A stretch of DNA of 27,244 nucleotides from JBBQCW01 sp038319025 (GTDB lineage: Bacteria; Actinomycetota; Thermoleophilia; Solirubrobacterales; Solirubrobacteraceae): the NCBI GenBank assembly GCA_038319025.1, contig JBBQCW010000025.1:1-27244 (forward strand). The letters are read 5' to 3'. Made by a program: the position numbers and the translations under genes. Shown in pieces: positions 14,325-21,733 of the stretch. Each line of letters opens with the position of its first letter. The stretch's first letter is position 1. The notes under the pieces were generated by a model. The model ran no database searches. It was given only the letters and a program-made list of their open reading frames with translations, and was not told where the DNA came from.

Positions 14325-16367
14325 CTAGTAGTCGCGCACCGAGCGGCAGGGCGCGCCCGCGCAGGGATCGGGCAGCTTGCCCGCCGGGGCCAGGAAGTCC
14401 GACTTGAGCTGCCGCTCGGCCGGCGTGTTGCGGGGCAGCTCGTGCGGATCCCGGCCGACCGTCTGGATGGTGTCGGCGATCGGTGAGATCGGAGTACCGA
14501 ATCCGTCTGCGCCCACCGGACCGGAATCCCAGATGAAGATCCCTGACCCGGTCGATCCGGACTTGAGGGTCGGGATCCCCCACAGGGCCCTCTTGTCCAG
14601 CGAGCGCCCCGCGCCGTACGTCGGCCGGTAACCGGCGGCGCCGATGGTGCGCGCCTCCGTCTCGGCGCTGATCTGCGCAACCTGGTGGTCGCCGAGCGCG
14701 ACGTTCAGCAGCACCTGGTGCTTGGGTGTGTTCGGCAGCGGGTCGGTGGTCATGTGCTGGGCGTAGCCGTCGCCCTCGCCGCGGTCCCACAGAACCTGCG
14801 CGACGTTCAGGAGCATCTGCCGGGTCAGCACGTTCGGGTACGCCGGAGCCATGATGGCCTTGTAGGTGTTCCAATCGGTGCTGCGCGGCAGCAGCAGGCT
14901 GTAGTTCATGCCGGGCACACCCAGCGCCGCCCTGGTGAAGTCCGGAGCGACCGCCGTGAGGCCGCCACCGAAGATGCCGCCCTGGCTGTTGCCGTCGTAG
15001 TACAGGTGCGAGATGTCCAGCACCGGCTGGCCGCTCGCGTTCTGGAAGGCCGGGCTCGAGATCAGGCCCTTGGGATGGATCATCAGGCGGCCGAGGTACA
15101 GGCCGTTGACCATGCCCTGCTGCAGGCGGTCCGCCAGCGTGTTGAACGTGGAGAAGTCCCCCAGGATCTTGATGGCGTTGCCGACGTCGTCCTCCGCCAT
15201 GCCGATCTCCGCCGTTGCGCAGAACGTGAAGTTGTGCTCGCGCGACATGTTCTGCAGCTGCCCCTGATCAATCTCTCCTGGATCGCCGAGAAGGCCGTGC
15301 CCGTAGAGCGACGGCCGCGACGGCGACGTGAATGCCACGCGCGGGATGTTGCACAGGAACTTGGCCTGCATCACGTTGCCGGGCATCTGGCTCGGCGTGA
15401 GGTCAGTGGAGTGCTTGAAGTACGCCGCGGCGCCCGGCGGGCAACCGGGCTGGTCCAGATAACAAGGCACCGTCACGGTGCCCTCCACCTTGCGGGCGAT
15501 CCGGTCGCTCTCGCCGCTTAGGCAACCGCCGGGGCTGCACGGCGGCTGATCGACGAGCTTGTCGATGGTGAACTTCGGGGCGCTGGACGAGGCCGGAATC
15601 TTTCCGTCCGCCAGGTTCGTGTCCCCTAGCTGCTTGAAGGCGTCGTTGCGCATCGCGAGCAGTCGGCCGGCGATGATCTTCCCGCTGCCGACGGTGAAGT
15701 CCCAGGCCAGGTAGAGCGACTTCTGGCTTACGCCGGCCTTCTTGAGCGTCTTGAAGATCGCCGCGAAGTGCTTGCGGCGGGCCTTCGGGCCTTGGCCGGA
15801 GCGCAGGGCCGCGAACGCTGCTCCGGGCTTGATGAGCGAGCCGTCGGCGCCGCGCAGGTTGCGCAGCGCGACGATGTACCGATGCCCCTCGAGGAAGTTG
15901 GTGGCAGGGTGAATCTGAAGCGATTCCTCCGTCGGCGTCGTGGCGGCGAAATCCGCCTCCGCCCAGATCGGCCAGCGCTTCCCGGAAGCGGTGTCGAGCA
16001 CGATTATCGACTGCGACTTGCCCGCATAGGCGGCGATGTCAGTGATCGGCACCGCGCCCGTCTTCGCGAGGTCCAGTCCGGGAACCTGGGTCATGATCAC
16101 GCTGCCAGGGCTGAATCCGTCGTTCTTGTCCCAGGCCGACAACTGGATCGGCACGCCCTTGCTGTTGGCGGGCAGGTTCCCCGTCGTGAGGTTGAGGCGC
16201 TTGCCCGTGGGCATCTTTGCGTCGTGCTTGGTGAACGAGTCGTTGGGCCACGGCAGCAGACAGGCCGCGGGATCCAGGGAATCGCAGGCCGCAGCGCCGG
16301 CAGCAGGTGCGGCGACAGCGGTGACGGTGAGCGCCAGTGCGGCGATCAGAACGGGACGGAAGCGCAT
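14325..16367 (-). CDS. Large secreted alpha/beta-hydrolase-like protein
   Basis: This 680-residue exported protein starts at the ATG at 16367, preceded by a strong AGAGGAGAG Shine-Dalgarno. A clean signal peptide follows (RPVLIAALALTVTAVAAPAAGA). The mature N-terminus (CDSLDPAACLLPWPNDSFT) is the pattern of actinobacterial secreted lipase/esterase-like proteins. An oxyanion-type motif SLYGHGLLG (about 370) and a nucleophile elbow YYDGNSQGG (Gly-Asn-Ser-Gln-Gly, about 460) are present. A late GDHQVAQISAE could supply the catalytic histidine. Several cysteine pairs fit an extracellular protein. A lipase, esterase or polymer depolymerase is plausible; the substrate is not shown by sequence. The frame extends upstream into antisense of the SDR remnant, which I did not include. 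Confidence 0.78.
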   Translation of the reverse strand: MRFRPVLIAALALTVTAVAAPAAGAAACDSLDPAACLLPWPNDSFTKHDAKMPTGKRLNLTTGNLPANSKGVPIQLSAWDKNDGFSPGSVIMTQVPGLDLAKTGAVPITDIAAYAGKSQSIIVLDTASGKRWPIWAEADFAATTPTEESLQIHPATNFLEGHRYIVALRNLRGADGSLIKPGAAFAALRSGQGPKARRKHFAAIFKTLKKAGVSQKSLYLAWDFTVGSGKIIAGRLLAMRNDAFKQLGDTNLADGKIPASSSAPKFTIDKLVDQPPCSPGGCLSGESDRIARKVEGTVTVPCYLDQPGCPPGAAAYFKHSTDLTPSQMPGNVMQAKFLCNIPRVAFTSPSRPSLYGHGLLGDPGEIDQGQLQNMSREHNFTFCATAEIGMAEDDVGNAIKILGDFSTFNTLADRLQQGMVNGLYLGRLMIHPKGLISSPAFQNASGQPVLDISHLYYDGNSQGGIFGGGLTAVAPDFTRAALGVPGMNYSLLLPRSTDWNTYKAIMAPAYPNVLTRQMLLNVAQVLWDRGEGDGYAQHMTTDPLPNTPKHQVLLNVALGDHQVAQISAETEARTIGAAGYRPTYGAGRSLDKRALWGIPTLKSGSTGSGIFIWDSGPVGADGFGTPISPIADTIQTVGRDPHELPRNTPAERQLKSDFLAPAGKLPDPCAGAPCRSVRDY

Positions 16368-16538
16368 CTCTCTCCTCTGTGGTGACAAGCGTCCGTCGAC
16401 GGCCTCCCCAGGCCGCGACTCTGGACGTGGCGCGACGGTACCAGACGTCACGGGCGCACAACCCCGCTTCGCCACGGCCGGCACTACCGAGCATCTGCTG
16501 ACGGTTGACGGGTTGGTCACCGGCTTCCCGGATGCGGC

Positions 16539-16712
16539 TCAGTTCTTCGGGGCGACCGGCCGGATCAGGATCTAGCTGACGTCCACGTGCGGTGGCTGGG
16601 AGATCGCGTACATGATCGCCCCGGCCGCATCGTCAACGGTCAACGCCTCAATCGAGAGCTCGTCCTCCCAGAAAGGGCGACTGCGGACGCGGTGCGGCCC
16701 TCCGGACCGCGG
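16539..16712 (-). pseudogene. Remnant of a short-chain dehydrogenase/reductase (SDR) 3' end
   Basis: This gap between two genes contains, on the minus strand, the unmistakable C-terminal piece of a classical SDR: RPFWEDELSIEALTVDD, then AAGAIMYAISQPPHVDVS. A TAG stop at 16572-16574 interrupts it. In the same frame the sequence continues ILIRPVAPKN to a TGA at 16539-16541. Classical SDRs of this type end PPHVDVSEILIRP, so the TAG most simply replaces a GAG glutamate codon. Upstream an in-frame TGA lies at 16713-16715 and no start codon exists in the piece, and the rest of the dehydrogenase (Rossmann motif, YxxxK) is missing. It is a truncated, decayed gene. The rest of the gap up to 16717 shows nothing else, and 16368-16538 holds the esterase upstream region. 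Confidence 0.7.
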
Positions 16713-16717
16713 TCAAG

Positions 16718-18004
16718 TCAGCGCACGAGTCGGATCTGCAAGCCGTCGAGCGCCAGGCCACCGCCGTCCCCGGAGGCCCTCAGCAGGCCGAGGATCCGGG
16801 CCACATAAGCTTGGGTCTCCGGGATCGCGGGGATGCACATGCAGCCGACGACCCGGCCCGGCCCGGCGTTGTAGGCGGCCAGCGCCAGCGGGACCGAACC
16901 GAACTGACGCAACAGGTCTCGCATCAGGTGGCCCTGGGCGTCGATCGATTGAGCTGGGTCCATCGGGTTCGCGAGCCCGTACGTCCTAGCGGTGCCCGGC
17001 ATGAACTGTGCGATCCCGAGCGCTCCCGCCGGCGACCGAGAATTGGGGTCAAAACCCGACTCGGCTTCGATCTGGGCGCCGAGAAGACCGCCCGACACAT
17101 TCCACCGCTGAGCTGCGCGCGCGAGCATCGGTGCGTACCGGGCGGGCACGAAGGACGGCAGCGACGACCCTCCGGCCTCATGGCTCCCGCCGTAGCCCAC
17201 GGAGGCGGAGCCGGGGTTCAAGTTCAGGCCGTAATGCCACGGCTCCCAGGCGTAGCGCCGGATGAAGTGGAAGGTCGGCGCGTGCGCCGCGAGCCATCCG
17301 TAGGCCGAAGCCGGGCCGAGATCCAGTTCGGTTCCCAGGCGATGAAGGGACTGACCGGGTCGGGCGACCCATTTCGGATCCGGATGCTGGGCGAAGAGCA
17401 TGGCCTGTTCCGCGTCTGAGCGGTAACCGCTGACGACAACGAGGTCGACCCCGGCCGCTCGCGCCGCGGACGCCATGCGGTCGTAGGCCAATGCCGTGTC
17501 GGGGCGCATAGGCTTGCCGTCGCGGTAGGCGAACGGGCCGCGGTACTCCCCTGCGCCACCGGCACCCAGCGCCGGGCCGACCGCCGGCAGCCGCAGCTCC
17601 GCCTCGGCGACCACCGCCGCGCTCCGTCGATCGGACCCTGCGGGCGATCCGGCGACCTGGACGCGCACCCGCAGCGGCGGCTGCGTGGCGCCCGGGAACG
17701 AGACGGTCACGACGCGGACACCGTTAGCCGAAGCGGTCACCTGCGCCGCCGTGCGTGCCGCTCCCTCATAGGCCGCCGGTGCGAGCGCCACCAGCCCCGG
17801 CGCCGGGTACAGCCGAGGGTAGTCGCGCCGCATCGCGCCGGCCGCGGCGAGAGCCGCAAGGTCGGCGGCCTGCCGGCGATCGGCCGTGAGGGTCGACGCG
17901 CTCGCCACGGCACCCAGGACCACGGCGCCGACGAGAACAGCACACATGGCACCCACGAGGAGCACCGACGCTTGGCCGCTCTGGCCACGGAAAATTCGCT
18001 TCAT
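16718..18004 (-). CDS. TadG-like anchor fused to VanY carboxypeptidase and lytic transglycosylase
   Basis: This 428-residue protein has three parts. Residues 1-60 are a Tad pseudopilin-like N-terminus: GQASVLLVGAM, a 26-residue hydrophobic helix, then the TadG hallmark ADRRQAADLAALAAAG. Residues about 155-262 are an M15 D,D-carboxypeptidase (VanY type) with zinc and catalytic residues His221 and Asp228 (SLHRLGTELDLGP), Glu254 and His257 (WEPWHYG). Residues about 285-410 are an SLT-type lytic transglycosylase with catalytic Glu315 (EAESGFDPNSRS), GALGIAQFMPGTA and LALAAYNAGPGRV. It would cut peptide stems and glycan strands outside the membrane. Its ATG overlaps the preceding stop (ATGA). It is the last of a four-gene TadE-type operon. 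Motifs are clear; the meaning of the fusion is inferred. Confidence 0.88.
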   Translation of the reverse strand: MKRIFRGQSGQASVLLVGAMCAVLVGAVVLGAVASASTLTADRRQAADLAALAAAGAMRRDYPRLYPAPGLVALAPAAYEGAARTAAQVTASANGVRVVTVSFPGATQPPLRVRVQVAGSPAGSDRRSAAVVAEAELRLPAVGPALGAGGAGEYRGPFAYRDGKPMRPDTALAYDRMASAARAAGVDLVVVSGYRSDAEQAMLFAQHPDPKWVARPGQSLHRLGTELDLGPASAYGWLAAHAPTFHFIRRYAWEPWHYGLNLNPGSASVGYGGSHEAGGSSLPSFVPARYAPMLARAAQRWNVSGGLLGAQIEAESGFDPNSRSPAGALGIAQFMPGTARTYGLANPMDPAQSIDAQGHLMRDLLRQFGSVPLALAAYNAGPGRVVGCMCIPAIPETQAYVARILGLLRASGDGGGLALDGLQIRLVR

Positions 18005-18630
18005 GCGGTTACCTCGGATCGGCGGGGCACGCCGGGGCCCAGCAGCCCGCAGAGCGCGGCGCGTCGGCGGACGGCGCCCGGCGGCGCCCAGCTCACCGCG
18101 ACGGGCCCAGCCGCAACCACTGCCCCGGCCAGTGCGAGCGCGCCCAGCGGCGTGTTTGCGTCGACGGCCACCAGTACCTCCGGCATCTCGGCCAGAAGCA
18201 CGTCGAGCTCTTGCCCTCGAGGCCCGCCAAGCGCCAGGACCAAGGGTGTCCCCGTCGGCAGCAGCGCGCCGACGCGGCGCGCCTGCGCGGCCGCGGTGTC
18301 CTCTCGCTCATCGAGCAGGCAGAGCACGAGCCGCCCACGGGCGAGCGCCGGTAAGTCGCGCTCCGTGAGTCGACGTGCGAGCCTGCGCGCCGCCGGGAGG
18401 GCCGGTGCCGCGGGGCCGGCGGAGATCGATGCGCCCCAGCTGAGCAGCACCGCGACCCGCGACCCGCGGGCCAGCTCCAGCGCGACTACGGCGCCGGCCC
18501 CTGCGGCCACGTCGGCGGAGCCGATGACGGCGGCTTCTGAGCTGATGGCCGCCGCCCTGCTTGGGACGGGGGCCGACCGGGACTCAGCTTCGTCGAGGAA
18601 CCAGGCCCCGATGCGCGCGGAAACACTCAT
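18001..18630 (-). CDS. Tad-operon protein of unknown function (degenerate MinD/TadZ-like?)
   Basis: This 209-residue cytoplasmic protein is embedded between TadE-like and TadG-like genes and overlaps both by 4 bases. No close family is recognised. Residues about 34-70 (AVIGSADVAAGAGAVVALELARGSRVAVLL) have the spacing of the MinD/TadZ deviant P-loop followed by a strand. The GGxGKTT lysine and threonines are missing (GAGAVV). A later LALGG...LLAEMPEVLVAVDANTPLGALALAGA stretch resembles the sensing part of such ATPases. I therefore suggest an inactive TadZ/CpaE-like scaffold, but this is inference. Composition is extremely Ala-rich. It could also be an unrelated lineage-specific protein. Confidence 0.5.
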   Translation of the reverse strand: MSVSARIGAWFLDEAESRSAPVPSRAAAISSEAAVIGSADVAAGAGAVVALELARGSRVAVLLSWGASISAGPAAPALPAARRLARRLTERDLPALARGRLVLCLLDEREDTAAAQARRVGALLPTGTPLVLALGGPRGQELDVLLAEMPEVLVAVDANTPLGALALAGAVVAAGPVAVSWAPPGAVRRRAALCGLLGPGVPRRSEVTA

Positions 18631-18974
18631 CGCGACGGCCCCGCCGAAGCACTGGCGTGCGCCGTAAGGAGATCGCCCAGCCCCACCACCGCGACACGCG
18701 GACGAAGGCTGACGTCAACCCGGTGTCCGTGGACGCTGACGCGCAATCGCCCGCGATCGGCACCTGGTGTAGCTGCTCGTGCGGCCGCGGCCGGGTCGCC
18801 TCCCTCCAGAAGCGCCACGGCGCCCGACTCCGCTGCGTGATGGGCCAATTCAACGGCGGCGCCTGCTGAAAGCCACTGGCCGGCCACCACAGCGACGAGG
18901 AGGAGTAACGGCAGCAAAGCCGCCACCTCCACCGTTCCCTGCCCGCGGTCCCCACCCGCGAACGAATGCATCAT
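18627..18974 (-). CDS. TadE-like pseudopilin (second copy)
   Basis: This 115-residue protein follows the TadE plan: a short polar N-terminus ending GQGTVEVAALLPLLLLVAVVAGQWL, where the glycine and the Glu within the hydrophobic helix match the prepilin-like TadE signature. A periplasmic-type domain rich in Ala and Val follows. The upstream part of the open frame is antisense-like and is excluded, because the ATG at 18974 overlaps the previous stop (ATGA) and begins the motif directly. It would be exported and may be assembled as a minor pseudopilin. It is the second gene of the operon. Confidence 0.75.
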   Translation of the reverse strand: MMHSFAGGDRGQGTVEVAALLPLLLLVAVVAGQWLSAGAAVELAHHAAESGAVALLEGGDPAAAARAATPGADRGRLRVSVHGHRVDVSLRPRVAVVGLGDLLTAHASASAGPSR

Positions 18975-19318
18975 CGCCCCTGCGGCGTGAAGCGCGCCTG
19001 CGCGTGGACCGTGCTCAGCCTCGCACCGCCAACCACCGACGGGATGCCCACCGACACGTCCACCCCGGAGGAAGCCGTCGTACGCACGTGCAGATCGGCC
19101 CGCAGCCGCGGCGTGAGCGCGGCGGCTGCCGCGCCCTCGACGTTCCGTCCCAGGGCCTGAGCGCGTGCGGCCGCGCGGGCGGCGCCGGCCACCATCCACA
19201 TGGCCTCCCCAGCAACCGCGATCTGCCAAGCCAGCAAAGCCACCGCGGCCATGATGGGCAACAACGCAATGAACTCCACCGTGGCCTGGCCGTCACTTCT
19301 GCGGATCGCGTTTCGCAT
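18971..19318 (-). CDS. TadE-like pseudopilin
   Basis: This 115-residue protein has a canonical TadE N-terminus, RRSDGQATVEFIALLPIMAAVALLAWQIAVAG, with glycine before the hydrophobic helix and Glu five residues later (GQATVEF). A soluble exported domain of about 75 residues follows. TadE-type proteins are minor pseudopilins of Tad/Flp pili. It is the first gene of the four-gene operon (TadE, TadE, unknown, TadG-hydrolase). An 18-base palindrome lies 57 bases upstream of its start. No tadA, tadB or tadC motor genes and no prepilin peptidase are in the window. Confidence 0.8.
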   Translation of the reverse strand: MRNAIRRSDGQATVEFIALLPIMAAVALLAWQIAVAGEAMWMVAGAARAAARAQALGRNVEGAAAAALTPRLRADLHVRTTASSGVDVSVGIPSVVGGARLSTVHAQARFTPQGR

Positions 19319-19374
19319 GACCCGTACGTTGCCCAGGTCGCTGCAACAGAACTACACTCGCTTCGTGCCGATCT

Positions 19375-19392
19375 CGTCACATACCTGTGACG
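19375..19392. promoter_or_regulatory. Perfect palindrome upstream of the Tad-type operon
   Basis: Arms of seven bases, CGTCACA and TGTGACG, are separated by TACC. It lies in the 86-base gap between the small membrane protein stop and the first TadE start. It could be an operator for the operon, or a hairpin ending the upstream transcript; there is no T-run, and I prefer an operator. Confidence 0.4.
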
Positions 19393-19404
19393 CAACCGTG
19401 ACGG

Positions 19405-19770
19405 TCAGGCGAGCCCTCGGCGGCGCCATAGCACCATAAGCACGTAGATCGCGCCTCCGAGGAGCCCGACCCACACGACGGCGCCGGGGGCGGTCTTGAG
19501 CATCACACCCGCTCCGACAATCGCGATCACGAGCGCCCCGACCGCCCCGTAGAGCATCAGCCGGCCACGGTCACCCAGTAAATTCAGGTCGCTGCGGTGG
19601 CGGCGGTAGAGCATCACCGCTACCCAGCACAGCGCCGCCGCGAAGCCCACTCCGAGAACGGTGCTCACCACCGCAGCCGTCGTACCGCCGCCGGGCAGGA
19701 AGTACACACCAGCGCTGATGGCCAGGATGATGGCCACGTTGCGTGCGGCGGTAGCGGCGTCGACGGGCAT
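19405..19770 (-). CDS. Small membrane protein of unknown function
   Basis: This 121-residue protein is almost wholly hydrophobic, with about four membrane helices: VAIILAISAGVYFLPGG, AVVSTVLGVGFAAALCWVAVML, MLYGAVGALVIAIVGAGVML and VVWVGLLGGAIYVLMVLW. A positively charged loop (RRHRSDLNLLGDRGR) lies between helices 2 and 3, and the C-terminus ends in arginines, suggesting that both face the cytoplasm. No family is recognised. The ATG at 19770 was chosen because the extra upstream residues are not hydrophobic or conserved-looking, and because a GTGCCACACTTC motif just upstream also precedes the neighbouring response regulator. Confidence 0.6.
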   Translation of the reverse strand: MPVDAATAARNVAIILAISAGVYFLPGGGTTAAVVSTVLGVGFAAALCWVAVMLYRRHRSDLNLLGDRGRLMLYGAVGALVIAIVGAGVMLKTAPGAVVWVGLLGGAIYVLMVLWRRRGLA

Positions 19771-19817
19771 CGGCGAAGTGTGGCACGCCGTTGCTGCGGC
19801 AGGACGCCGCGGCAACG

Positions 19818-20654
19818 CTAGATCAAGCGAGAAGTCGCCGGCCGCTCGGGCTCGGCGACCAGCTCCGGGTCCGGCAGGTGAGCGAGGTCGGCGGCGTCCG
19901 GGGTCGCCATTTCAGGGGCGAACCGGTAGCCGACACCGAAGTGCGTATGGATGTAGCGCCACCCCGGCGAGGCCTTCTCGAGCTTCTGGCGGAGCTTGCG
20001 AACGAAGACGTCGACCGAGCGGTCGCCGCGGGCCATTGCGTAGCCCCAGACCCGCTGATAGACCTCTTCGCGCTCGAGTACGCGACCCTCAGCGTCGGCC
20101 AACAGCTGAATCAGCTCGAACTCACGGCGGGTCAGGTCGACCGACGTTCCGCTTACGAACGCTTGGAAGCGGTCGCCACGGATCTCAATCTCACCAGCCT
20201 GCACCGGGGCGCTGGCCTGCGGGCCGTCGGCGCGGCGACGGCGACGGACGACGGCTTCGACACGCGCGATCAATTCTTCAGGATGGCACGGCTTGGCCAC
20301 CCAGTCATCGGCGCCGAGGCGTAGGCCCCGCACGCGCTGAGCGACGCTTGAGCGACCCGTGCAGACCACTACGCCGAGCCCCGGGAGCTGCGTGCAGACG
20401 CGCTCCAGGTACTCCCACGCCTGTGGACCGAGAACCGAAAGATCGACGACTAGCGCACCGATGCGCATAGCGACGAGTGCCTCCACCGGCACGGGGCTGG
20501 CGAGGACGCGGTGCTCCCAGCCCAAGCGCTCCAGGCGCTTGCCCAGCACCTGCAGGAAACCGGAGTCGTTGTCGAGAACGGCGAGACGCAGAGGAGCCTG
20601 CGTCGGTGCGTGCGCCTGACGGTCCTTGTCGGCGCGCAGAAGGGCTTCACTCAT
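19818..20654 (-). CDS. PhoB/OmpR-family response regulator, orphan
   Basis: This 278-residue two-component regulator has an N-terminal receiver domain (about 22-135) with the acidic pair in LDNDSG (Asp28, Asp30), the phosphoacceptor Asp71 (LVVDLSV), Thr99 (VVCTGR) and Lys121 (AKPCHP). A winged-helix DNA-binding domain (about 155-250) follows, recognisable from LTRREFELIQLLADAEGRVL, the recognition helix GDRSVDVFVRKLRQKLE and the wing THFGVGYRF. A 28-residue acidic tail follows. No histidine kinase is beside it. It sits between the FMO operon and the Tad-type operon and is a candidate regulator for its neighbours, but this is inference. Confidence 0.93.
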   Translation of the reverse strand: MSEALLRADKDRQAHAPTQAPLRLAVLDNDSGFLQVLGKRLERLGWEHRVLASPVPVEALVAMRIGALVVDLSVLGPQAWEYLERVCTQLPGLGVVVCTGRSSVAQRVRGLRLGADDWVAKPCHPEELIARVEAVVRRRRRADGPQASAPVQAGEIEIRGDRFQAFVSGTSVDLTRREFELIQLLADAEGRVLEREEVYQRVWGYAMARGDRSVDVFVRKLRQKLEKASPGWRYIHTHFGVGYRFAPEMATPDAADLAHLPDPELVAEPERPATSRLI

Positions 20655-20662
20655 CGTGGCCG

Positions 20663-20742
20663 GAAGTGTGGCACAGGCGAAGGCGTCAGGTGTGTGTTCG
20701 TGCTCCGCATCACAGGATGTTCACACCAGAACACCCGGGTGT
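20663..20742. promoter_or_regulatory. Upstream region of the response regulator with repeats
   Basis: The 134-base gap before the regulator holds a perfect 12-base palindrome, ACACCCGGGTGT (20731-20742). On the minus strand, GGTGTTC and GGTGTGA form a direct repeat 9 bases apart. Direct repeats at 9-11 base spacing are the usual PhoB/OmpR binding pattern, so self-control is possible. The palindrome could instead end the upstream operon. Confidence 0.3.
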
Positions 20743-20788
20743 GGACGCGACAGCGACAAAAGCTCACCAACAGTGCCTTTCCGGCGCG

Positions 20789-21733
20789 TCATCGGAGCCC
20801 GGCGAGTTGCGCGCGCACGACCGCATATCCCGGCCGCGGATTACCGTCGGTGCCCATCAGACCGGCGTCGAACCGTGCACCGGGGTTGCTACCGCTCCAC
20901 GCGTACAGGTAGACCCGCCGGATGCGTGGGCTCGATCCCGCCATGCGGAACAGAAACCGCAGCGAGGTGGCGGCGCGCACCTCGTCGTAGGCGAACGTCT
21001 TACCGAATGCGACGATCCCGCCGGTCTCCGTCAGCCAGACCTCGCCCTTGACGGCGGCCAGAAACCGGCGTGTCCCGGTCCACCGCAGCCGGTTGGTGTC
21101 AGAGTAGTTGTGCAAACCCCAGATCTTCGGGCGCACCTTTATGGCCCGCAGGAACGCCCGTGTGTAGGCGAGCGTGGCGCTGATGTTCGTGGTATCCAGT
21201 ACGTCGAGGCCGACGATCTGACAACCGACGCAGTGTGTGCGCAGGGCCTCGTACAGGGCGGCGGCGAGCTTGGGCTTGTGGAAGGTGGGCTGGGAGGCGT
21301 TGTTGACCTCGTTCCACGGCGAAAAAACGCGGACCCACGGATAGCGCGCCCGGAAGGCGGTCACGGCCGCGATGTACTGAGGGATCGTCGGGACCTCGCA
21401 GCGGCGGGGGCCTTGCAGTCCCTGGCAGTCGTCGCTGCGGTGGTGGTTGAACGCGACCAGCGGCTCCACGCCCGACTTGTGGGCCATCGCCAGCCAGGCG
21501 TCGGTCGCCGCAAGCTCCTCTCCCCCGGCCGTCGCGACGTCGTAGCTGACGATGAGACGCGCCTGACGGACCCGGAGCGGCGCAAACAGCGGACTGCTGA
21601 ACATCGACATCGTCTGCTCCCCGATCCCCGTGCTGTACGCCTGAGCGGTAGCCGGAGTGACGGCGCGCGTGCCGGCAGCAGCGATGAGAACCGCCAGGAC
21701 GGCGGCCACGACGGCGTGTTGGCGACGGTTCAT
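20789..21733 (-). CDS. Secreted glycoside-hydrolase-like protein (TIM-barrel type)
   Basis: This 314-residue exported protein has an N-terminal signal (VVAAVLAVLIAAAGTRAV) and a single TIM-barrel-like domain. The two expected catalytic glutamates are visible at clan GH-A positions: Glu142 in FSPWNEVNN (Asn-Glu, acid/base) and Glu236 in EVWLTETGG (nucleophile). HNYSDTNR stands between them. It resembles cellulase- or GH39-type proteins common in actinobacteria; the sugar specificity is not shown. Its ATG overlaps the TetR stop by 4 bases (ATGA), so it is the last gene of the FMO-TetR operon. Confidence 0.75.
   Translation of the reverse strand: MNRRQHAVVAAVLAVLIAAAGTRAVTPATAQAYSTGIGEQTMSMFSSPLFAPLRVRQARLIVSYDVATAGGEELAATDAWLAMAHKSGVEPLVAFNHHRSDDCQGLQGPRRCEVPTIPQYIAAVTAFRARYPWVRVFSPWNEVNNASQPTFHKPKLAAALYEALRTHCVGCQIVGLDVLDTTNISATLAYTRAFLRAIKVRPKIWGLHNYSDTNRLRWTGTRRFLAAVKGEVWLTETGGIVAFGKTFAYDEVRAATSLRFLFRMAGSSPRIRRVYLYAWSGSNPGARFDAGLMGTDGNPRPGYAVVRAQLAGLR

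Noticed and set aside
16451..16575. Plus-strand coding end reading TVDGLVTGFPDAAQFFGATG, resembling a beta-barrel protein terminus
   Set aside because: It is the antisense of the esterase upstream region and the last codons of the SDR remnant, which explain this stretch better.
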